Origin: Meconema thalassinum
Taxonomy: Eukaryota; Arthropoda; Insecta; Orthoptera; Tettigoniidae
Direction: 5' to 3'
Assembly (NCBI GenBank): GCA_946902985.2
Contig: OX336394.1
Span: 275,873,496-275,937,495 of the forward strand
DNA: 64,000 nucleotides
Of the stretch, positions 56,560 through 64,000 are shown in pieces. How positions within the stretch are numbered: the stretch's first letter is position 1; each line of letters opens with the position of its first letter. The notes under the pieces were generated by a model. That model made no database searches and was not told where the DNA came from. It saw only the letters and a list, made by a program, of their open reading frames with translations. Position numbers and translations under genes: made by a program.

Positions 56560-57901
56560 TTACTTCACCTCATCAAACCACTCATTTGACTCAATTAAAC
56601 CGCCTTTTGAAAGAACTTGTATCCAGTTCATTGTTGACAGTACATTCTGACACATTAAGGGCGGCTTAGATTGAAAGCCTAATTGGCAATGTTTCTTACA
56701 CTTGAAAGCCTTGAAGGCCTTCAAAAGGCAAGTCCACATGTGACGATTAGTCTTGGACTTCCTCTCGAAAGGGGAGATTTTCAATGCATAAATCTCTAAT
56801 TGATTCATCTTCTTCTAGAACAAGAGTTAGGTTCCATTTTCTCTGACATTCATTCTAGAAGCTGGTGCGTAAGGAAGCGCTCATCATTATCGTCTAGTTT
56901 CTTACCAGAACTTGCACTTGAAACTGGAATATTTCCCGCATTCGCACTTATTAATAGCAGACGAATTCTGTTCTTCACTTCAACTGGTAATGGGTGGTAA
57001 TAGAAATGTCCAAGCCCACGTAATTGAGAAAATAAATTTTCCACACAGCCCTGATTCAGCTTCGCTGTCAAGATGAAGTGAAATCCCTGTTTACGAAAAT
57101 AATTATAAAGTCCTTTAAGAGATTTTACTCATAAGAAAGCCTTTCTGAAATGGCAGCATTGTCTTTTTACCCACCACTCGCATACGGTATGTTCACAGAG
57201 GATCTCAAATAATATCGAAAACCCGAAGCTGTTCCTCCGAACACACTCCAAAAGCTGCTTTTACTCCAGGATTATCAGGTACGCGAGAGTTCAAAATGTC
57301 CAGAGAATCGTTCACTATTTCGAGGAAATCATGGGCCTCGTTCATGTCTTGAGAAACAAAACTCAGTGCCCTAGCAGTAGTCATTGAGAAAAGTTCTGCA
57401 GCTAAGCTTACTCGCTGCCTATCACGACCTCTGCAAGTTACATGCAGTTGCGTTAACTTAGGTGCAATTTTGATTTAATTTGAATCTGCCTGAATTATTA
57501 GTTCAATTATTTTCTTCTGAATTACTTTACCACTCGGCAAGAAAATTCCACTGTCGAGGAAGTGATTGCGCAATAATTTCAGAAGATGTGGGAAATATGC
57601 AAATGACCATATGTGTCTATCACAATCCAAAGGATGACTGAAAATAAGTCTTGGTGTGAGAAATACCTAACTCCGACCAGAGGGAGAGATTTTTACCACC
57701 CGTGTCAGACACAATAGCTACAACCTTAACACCTATCTTCTCTAGATTGACGATATCTTTAGTAAGATCTGCTGACATGGACACATCAAAGTCATAATAC
57801 ACAGGTTGCTTCCATTTAGCACATAACGATATTACCTCTAGAACCTGTACATTTTTATATGGGCCAAAAATTGCATGCGTTGCTTGGTCATAACATAACA
57901 T
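56560..57901 (-). pseudogene. P-element transposase relic (second lineage)
   Basis: On the minus strand from 57901 it reads AIFGPYKNVQVLEVI, WKQPVYYDFDVSMSADLTKD and VKVVAIVSDTGGKN, the RNase-H-like core of P transposases. Downstream are HIWSFAYFPHLLKLLRNHFL, then after several breaks TAKLNQGCVENLFSQLRG (the VE[NH]xF-type acidic motif) and HPLPVEVKNRIRLLLIS. It ends IQVLSKGGLIESNEWFDEV at 56560. The N-terminal THAP domain is missing. It is clearly distinct from the P relic at 34790. Confidence 0.85.
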
Positions 57902-58503
57902 AGTGGTGTAGATGTGTGTGTGGGGTGGAGGTCAGTTACTAGAGCTATCTTAATTCAATTCCAAACAAGGTGATGCTCAAAGTGAAAAATTAAGAGATAC
58001 CCCCTTTTTATTTTCAAAAAAATTATCTTTGTCACAAAAATCCCAAAATAGTTATATCTTTTAGGCAATTAAAGGAGATTTTCTAGGAACGCACACACAC
58101 TGAACGTTTCACAGCTATATCACATTTGGTATTTTAAAAAAAGATTAAGACTCAAGTACTTTAAAAAATTAATGACCAGTAAAGCAACAGATGTTGTTAG
58201 CCTTGTCTAACCTACTTAAAAAGCAATGATTGATTGTAAACGAAAGAATACATCAAACATTTGCTACGATCCCTCCAATAGAAATAATTGTTCCTCGTTC
58301 ATATTTATTTTGTTGTTGGTCGTGGTGATTGTTTTAAGAAGTCGAACATCAAGGTCACTCGCCCCTATATTTTGTTGTTATTGCCGAATTGGTCAATGAA
58401 ACCAACATTCTAATTAACTAGAGAATTGTCGGTTAATTTGACTGCTAATAATGCAATTTGTTGTTGTTTTTGTTGGAAAAGCAGGTATTAATTTATATAA
58501 TTT
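57902..58503. other. No recognisable feature
   Basis: AT-rich DNA. A short AC run lies near 58093. No gene or repeat was identified. Confidence 0.5.
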
Positions 58504-58517
58504 CAACCTACTATTTG

Positions 58518-59026
58518 GCGGCTTCGGTGGCGCAGTTGGTAGCATGCTGAGTTTCTATGCCCAAGAACGTGGGTTCAAACCCAGCCGAAGTGGTAGGATT
58601 TTTTAAGAGCTTTAAAATCCCTTAGTATGCCTTCCTTAGTAGGGGAAGTGAAGCTGGCGGTCTCATGGCATGAAAAAGAACCTTCCACTAATTACAGTAC
58701 ACTTGTGGAAGCTAAAATTTGTAGGTTAGTTTGATAACGCTATATTAATTCCAACGTTCGCCATCAGGTGCTGGCTGCGATGGCATCTAGTAGCCAAGTC
58801 CGCAGCTAGGTGTCGAGGACGGTAGCGTTTGGTAGCAAAAGAAGGAACTACTTGAAAAATTGATCGTCTGCAGTCCTTCTACCTGAGTCACGGATAACAC
58901 TAATGCAGCCATCACAATGAACACCGGTTATCAGACAAATTCTACACACACCCAAAGTACACGAGGCTACATGGCCACGTTGTCGCATCCCCTAAACTAA
59001 GGAACCAAGCAACTAACCAACCAAAC
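58518..59026 (+). mobile_element. SINE-1, full-length copy with 14-bp target duplication
   Basis: A 509-bp SINE. The tRNA-like head GGCTTCGGTGGCGCAGTTGG has a B box GGTTCAAACCC at about 58573. The body is shared with the copies at 27329 and 60293. The 3' end is the hairpin GAGGCTACATGGCC...CGCATCCCCTAAA plus a TAACC-type tail. It is flanked by CAACCTACTATTTG at 58504-58517 and 59027-59040. Confidence 0.93.
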
Positions 59027-59057
59027 AACCTACTATTTGAGGCCCCTATTATTTTGA

Positions 59058-59395
59058 ACCGCCTCGTTGCGTAGTGGCTAGCACTCTTGGTTGTCACCGC
59101 GGAGGCCCGTGTTCAATTCCCGGCTCTGCTAAGAAATTGAATTCTGGTCTGGGGGCTGGAACAGGGTACACTCAGCCTCGTGAGGCAAAGCTGAGAAGAG
59201 GCGGGTTTTATTTCCACCTCAGTCATCCTGGATTTCCGTGGTTTCCCACTTCTACTCCTTGCGAATGCCGGGATGGTTCCTAAATTAAGGCCACGGTCGC
59301 ATCCTTCCCAATTCTCATCTCCACCCAAGTAGGCTACATGGGGCTACCTTACCACGGTGTCGCAAAGCCCCTAAATGAATCAAAACAACCAACAA
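59058..59395 (+). mobile_element. SINE-2, full-length copy with 12-bp target duplication
   Basis: A 338-bp SINE flanked by CCTATTATTTTG at 59046-59057 and 59396-59407. The tRNA-like head has A box TGCGTAGTGGCTAGC and B box GTTCAATTCCC. The 3' end GGGGCTACCTTACC...AAGCCCCTAAA is homologous to the SINE-1 tail, although heads and bodies differ. Confidence 0.93.
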
Positions 59396-59407
59396 CCTAT
59401 TATTTTG

Positions 59408-60280
59408 CTACGCGACTTATTTCAAAACTCAAAGACTAATTACGTATTAACTGGCTTGAGAAATAACCACCTACACTACCTACACTTGAGAAATAGACGC
59501 TCAGGAGTTGAAAGGAATATTGCATGCTCATCTTCATTTTTATTCTTATCTGAAAAAGCGGTGGACACCCAGTATTCAAATTATCAGGGCTGTTCTGAAT
59601 GTCCGAGTAGGGCTCTTGAACACTGGCGAAGGGTAGATGAAGAGAAGACACAGCTTCCGTCTTGAGACGTTTTTTTTTTCCTCAGTGGCTGGCCAAATAA
59701 TTCATAGTCTAAATCACGATAGTAATCATCGCTCGTAAAATGGACGGAGCAGACTTTTGCATTGACTATACAGTATGTACTTTATCCCCTAGTTTACATT
59801 TTGCCAGCCAAGATTTCACAAGAGTTGTATCTTTGGGGAAACTATGATACACAATAGCAATGTTGTCGATTGATTTCCTCCAATAGTTCCGGCATGTAGC
59901 AATAGCACATTCCATTCCAAGAGAACGTACATGAGTTTATTCCGCTTCAACTAATGCAAAGAGGATTTTAGGCCTACATACTGCAAAGACGATTGTACAT
60001 ACAGGGGGAAAGTACATATAATACACAATATATCACCTATAAAACACGTAAATGAAACTAGGAACAAGACAAAGGTCACTCACAAGAAATAAAGCTACGG
60101 CTACGGACATTCATTGTGGCTAGCTTGTATCTACCGCCACACTTGCCATCATACCTATATCACGGCTTCACGTGGCCCAAGAGCGGCCAGGCACAGGACC
60201 ACCCACATTGGCACCCCCCTGATTCGAACCCACTCTCTCCCGATGCCAGCGAGGCACGAGCACGGCCATTGAATATGAGA
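59408..60280. other. No gene; possible tRNA-like relic at 60160-60275 (minus)
   Basis: A B-box-like GTGGGTTCGAATCAGG lies on the minus strand near 60220, suggesting another SINE head. Otherwise nothing is recognisable. Confidence 0.4.
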
Positions 60281-60292
60281 CTTTTTTCTGTG

Positions 60293-60760
60293 TTGGTTAC
60301 TCAGTTTAGGGGCTGCGACAACGTGGTCATGTAGCCCCGTGTACTGTGGGTGTGTGATGGCTGTATTAGTGTGTTATCTGTAATTCAGGCAAGGACTGCA
60401 GACGATCAATTTCAAGTAGTTCCTACCTTTCGTACCAAATGCTACCGTCAGCGACACCTAGCTGTGAATTTGGCTTCTAGATTCCACCGCAAACGGCATC
60501 TGGCAGCGAACATTGGAACTTAATAGAGCGTTCACCAAATCTAACCTACAAATTTAGCTTCACACAATTGTAGTTAGTGGAATGTTCTTTTACATGCCAT
60601 AAATCTATGACATGGGTCCACCGACTTTACTTCCCCTCCGAAGGAAGGCATACTGAGGTATTTTTAACGCTCTTAAAAAATCCGACAACTTCGGCTGGGT
60701 TTGAACCCGCGATCTTGGGCATTGAAGCTCAGCATGCTACCAACTACGCCACCGAAGCCG
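60293..60760 (-). mobile_element. SINE-1, full-length copy with 12-bp target duplication
   Basis: A 468-bp copy flanked by CTTTTTTCTGTG at 60281-60292 and 60761-60772. The tail hairpin (GGGGCTGCGACAACGTGGTC on the plus strand) is at the left and the head at the right. Confidence 0.93.
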
Positions 60761-60837
60761 CTTTTTTCTGTGCTTTGCGACGAAATAGGTAGTGAACATA
60801 CGCACCTATTGCTTCACGCCACATTATATGGCAGACA

Positions 60838-61803
60838 CACTTTCCGAACTAAATGAGCTCAATTTGTCCTTTCAAGGTTCAACCAACACTGTGTTCTAAG
60901 CTTTTGATCAAGTCAAGTCATTCCAGAAAAAAGGTATATCTTTGGTTAGGGTACTTCAAAAATAATGCTTTTTTTCCTTTTTCTAAGTGAAAATGATTTT
61001 TCCTTACCTTCTGAGAATTGTGACTATGCAGTATCCCATCTCTCTGCTCTGAATAATGTGATTGAAAGTTATTTTCTAGAAAATTACAGTGAATTCAAAT
61101 GGATTCGAGACCCATTCCTGTATTTCGAAAGTTGAAATTTGCCAGGAAATATAAGAAAACAGTTGTGTTGATATCTGTGATTCTGAAATTAAATCTAAAA
61201 TTGTACTTTCAGATATAACGATGTTATGAATGTCATTAAGGCATGAACATCGTGGACTTTCGAATGGAAATGAAAATCCACAGCCTGCTTCCAGTCGACC
61301 GACCGGGTCAGGGAATGGAATGAATGAAGCCCCCATCTAGCGGCGAGGATATGAACTGTGCAGGATGCCGAAGCCTGTCGCACTCCCCGGGGGCAATAAT
61401 TAAATGAATGGCAGATGAAAAGAAATGGCAGGGGAGAGTGTTGCTGGAATTAAATTTTTGACAGGGAAAACCGGAGTACCCTGAGAAAAACCTGTCTGCC
61501 TCCGCTTTGTCCATCACAAATCTCACATGGAGTGACTGGGATGTGAACCACGTGCCCAGCGGTGAGAGGCCGGCGTCCTGCCGCCTAAGCCACGGAGGCT
61601 CCTCCTGTACTTTCGAATGAGTCATTCAAATTGCTCATGCAACTTCATATCTGTGTGAAAGGACATTTTCCTCTGTAGTTTAAGTGAAAGGCAAGTACAG
61701 AAATAGACTTGATGAACGCTGTGATTTACGACTCAAGGTAACTACAATTCAACCCAAAATACACCTGCTTATGCAGACACGACAGGCCCATTCATCGCAT
61801 TAG
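60838..61803 (+). pseudogene. hAT transposase C-terminal part, split by a SINE
   Basis: The translation reads LSELNELNLSFQGSTNTVF, AFDQVKSFQKKVYLW, then ESYFLENYSEFKWIRDPF. After the SINE come ATSYLCERTFSS, KGKYRNRLDERCDLRLK and TTIQPKIHLLM, ending QAHSSH and a stop at 61801. This is the hAT dimerisation region as in ZBED5/SCAND3-like proteins. Multiple stops occur, and the N-terminal zinc finger and catalytic core are absent. Confidence 0.85.
61267..61608 (-). mobile_element. SINE-4, full-length copy with 11-bp target duplication, inside the hAT relic
   Basis: A 342-bp SINE flanked by ACTTTCGAATG at 61256-61266 and 61609-61619. The head on the minus strand is CCTCCGTGGCTTAGGCGGCA. The body contains GGTTTTTCTCAGGGTACTCC and the 3' end reads GGAAGCAGGCTGTGGATTTT. 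Confidence 0.92.
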
Positions 61804-61969
61804 TTCGGTGAGTACAAAATAGTTCAAGATGATTTTTTCAACACGTGCTTAGCAACAGTAATATAGTTTTTAGCTCCGTGTATTTAGGTGTGTATGTGTG
61901 TAATTTGTGTGATAACCAGTGTTATTGTGATGGCTGTACTAGTTGTGTATTTATAAATCAGGGATAGGA

Positions 61970-62150
61970 TTGGGAAGGAGGCGGCCGTGGTCGTAAGTTA
62001 GGAACCATCCTAGCATTCGCGTGATAAGTGGGGAAACCATGGACAACCACTTCAAGGATGGTTGAGGTGGGAATCGAACCCTCCTCTTCTCAGTTTTGCC
62101 TCACAAGGCTGAGTGTACCCCGTTCCAACCCTCACTCCAGAATTAATAAA
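61970..62150 (-). mobile_element. SINE-2 partial copy
   Basis: AAGGAGGCGGCCGTGG, TGGGGAAACCATGGACAACC, GAGGTGGGAATCGAACCCTC and CCTCACAAGGCTGAGTGTAC match reversed SINE-2. The head is missing. Confidence 0.8.
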
Positions 62151-62564
62151 AAGTATAAGAACCACTGCCCTAAGAGATCAATAACATCTGCAGAGAAGTT
62201 ATTTGCTAGACAGTGAATAACTTCCCCTATGTCGCATTCCTAGACTGCAGTCTAGTCAGTAGGTAGTGATCGTTAAGTACAATACCGGAACCTACTGATA
62301 CAGAGTTAACAGAAGCAATTGGTTGGAAACAGTTCAGAGCATTCGAATATGTTGTAAACTACCTTGAGTGATAAGCTTCGTAGGCACTCGGGAAGTTTTA
62401 ATGTTTTTGCATTTGACGATAAGAGTGGTTTACTAGCCGTGGATAAACTGTTCTACAAATTATGATAAGATAATGTCGAAAGCAACAAGAATAATGGTCG
62501 TATAACGTATGTCAGATCATACCGCGGGCCGCAATCGGGAAGGCTAGGCGAGATGGAGGGGTAT

Positions 62565-62953
62565 ACTATAGTTCTAGCACTTTCCTCGTTAACGAACGGC
62601 TCGCCTTTGAAACCTAGCTGGGCGGATATGCTAACATTCCATTCCTGCGGGAAGCAAGACTGTCCCAGCGCGAGGTACAGTGTTGTCAACTCTCCACCGT
62701 AATCACTGAGAGCAAGCAGCGAGACTGGACAGAACTACATGCAGCTGTGCAACACTGGACACCTGACAACTACCTGACTTGCGAGCTGGCCGCCAGGACC
62801 GTACTTTGGAGTCCACGTGGAGAGATAGTGGAAGCATGCTATTGGTCAAGAACCGTCAGTAGCGAACAAAGGTTATTGTCGGAGCGTGCTATTGCCTAAC
62901 GTTTGAGTCGCCACTCGTTAACGAGGAAAGTGAGAGAACTATCGAGTACGGAC
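62565..62953. repeat. Inverted repeat of about 390 bp with about 45-bp arms
   Basis: ATAGTTCTAGCACTTTCCTC and GTTAACGAACGGCTCGCC on the left pair with GCCACTCGTTAACGAGG and AAAGTGAGAGAACTATCGAG on the right. MITE-like and non-coding. Confidence 0.7.
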
Positions 62954-63276
62954 GGTATGTGGTGAGGCTTCAAGGTCGCGGTACAATATGAGTGGCGGGG
63001 AGCTTGAGCGCGAGAGGAGAAACCCCTCCCTTAACCTCGCCGAGCTTAAGACGAATGCATGCACAAATTTTAAGCATTAATACGCGATTTCGACAGCAAG
63101 GCGGGCGACGATTGACTGCTGTCGCTTTATTAATTTATTTCGTATGGAAAATGAGGATACATTGCGGCAAAGAATTAAAAACAAACTGATAACAAAAAGG
63201 TTAAAATATATACAATATTTACAAAGTAGATTGCAGGTACCGTAACAGTTTAGACTTTTACAGCACAATGTCGAGG

Positions 63277-63361
63277 GGGTGAGTGGTTAACGTGTCGGTT
63301 TACTAACCCCAAGCTTTTAGGGGCAGATGACCTCGTAGTTTCGCCCCTTAAAACAACAATG

Positions 63362-63396
<35 letters not shown>

Positions 63397-63463
63397 CCAA
63401 GCTTGCAGGTTCGCTCCTGGCTGTGGTAAGTGATTTATGAAAGGCGGCAAAAATTACGACACG
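63277..63463 (+). mobile_element. tRNA-derived SINE head interrupted by a mini-retroposon
   Basis: GGTGAGTGGTTAACGTGTC (A box region) and AGGTTCGCTCCTGG (B box) are separated by the hairpin-tail insertion at 63317-63396. Removing that insertion restores a continuous tRNA-like head. Confidence 0.7.
63317..63396 (+). mobile_element. Hairpin-tail mini-retroposon (80 bp) with 8-bp target duplication
   Basis: GGGGCAGATGACCTCGTAGT...CGCCCCTTAAAACAACAATG with eight or nine TAAC units. It is flanked by CCAAGCTT at 63309-63316 and 63397-63404. Confidence 0.85.
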
Positions 63464-63478
63464 CATGTTATACGATGT

Positions 63479-63724
63479 GCTGGACAAAACGGAGGCAGAC
63501 AGGTTTTTCTCCGGGTACTCCGGTTTTCCCTGTCAAAATTTCATTCCAGCAACACTCTCCACTATCATTTCATTTCATCTGTCATTCAATTAATCATTGC
63601 CCCAGAGGAGTGCGTCAGGCCTCGGCAGCCGGCACAGTTCATATCCTCGCCGCTAGATGGGGGCTTCATTCATTCCATACCTGACCCGGTTGGAGACTGG
63701 AAGCAGGCTGTGGATTTTCATTTT
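63479..63724 (+). mobile_element. SINE-4, 5'-truncated copy with 15-bp target duplication
   Basis: It starts within the SINE-4 body (ACAAAACGGAGGCAGACAGG) and ends GGAAGCAGGCTGTGGATTTT. It is flanked by CATGTTATACGATGT at 63464-63478 and 63725-63739. Confidence 0.92.
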
Positions 63725-63739
63725 CATGTTATACGATGT

Positions 63740-64000
63740 TGGCATGTCAAAAAACCTATTTGAATTCAGCAGACCGTGTTCATAATGGCAAAATTAATCT
63801 CGGGAGTTTCCGCCAACACAAAGTTCCTAATTTCTTACTAGAAAGCGCTTTCAAGGAGCTTAAATATCTAACCTTGATCACTTTAGCCTATATAATTTAG
63901 ATAGAATAGAGCTTCAAGGAACAATGAAATTCGACATGCAAGCTACCCTCTGGGTGTCAAATAACAAAGCTTGCACCCGGCACCCAAGGCCATACGATAT
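63740..64000. other. No recognisable feature
   Basis: Nothing was recognised in the last 260 bp. Confidence 0.5.

Overview
The window looks like intergenic or intronic DNA from a large, repeat-rich arthropod genome, most likely an insect. The evidence is several tRNA-headed SINE families, non-LTR retrotransposons, a BEL/Pao element, P-element and hAT relics, a Tc1/mariner-group transposase, and TTAGG-like runs. I could not recognise a conventional host protein gene. The best intact genes are a FLYWCH-type zinc-finger reading frame and two tRNA-Leu(UAA) genes, and all three lie inside a giant inverted repeat. The species cannot be named from the sequence.

Left part (1-12.1 kb): a decayed LINE on the minus strand leaves the window at its left edge. 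It is followed by a SINE broken up by later insertions, a perfect foldback hairpin, a hammerhead-like motif, a 0.5-kb tandem duplication, fragments of other LINEs, and complete SINEs with clear target-site duplications. From 12.1 to 16.2 kb a broken, intron-containing gene lies between long inverted repeats. It combines a conserved metazoan N-terminal domain of unknown function, a PIN/FEN-like segment and a Tesmin/TSO1-like CXC motif. This may be a poorly described mobile element.

Middle part (17.8-30.3 kb): an RTE-like LINE was split by a BEL/Pao retrotransposon with 213- and 215-bp LTRs and a 4-bp target duplication. The BEL integrase region was in turn broken by about 5.9 kb of later insertions, including a dense SINE cluster. 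From 30.3 to 34 kb there are several small foldbacks, a LINE tail, and one of three tiny hairpin-tail retroposons.

Right-centre (34.0-49.7 kb): a giant palindrome with arms of about 5.6 kb around a 1.4-kb satellite-rich spacer. Each arm carries tRNA-Leu(UAA), the FLYWCH gene, minisatellites and SINE/LINE debris. The arms differ by substitutions and indels. The left arm was later interrupted by DNA holding a P-element relic and a SINE. The palindrome abuts a fairly well preserved LINE (about 49.6-53.9 kb).

Right end (54-64 kb): an IS630/Tc1-mariner-group transposase with an unusually long D-to-E spacing (81 residues), a second P-element transposase relic on the minus strand, more SINEs with target duplications, and a hAT pseudogene split by a SINE.

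The strongest leads are the giant palindrome, the inverted-repeat CXC/PIN gene, and a hairpin of about 30 nt plus a microsatellite tail that appears to move on its own. That hairpin is also the 3' end of two SINE families here.
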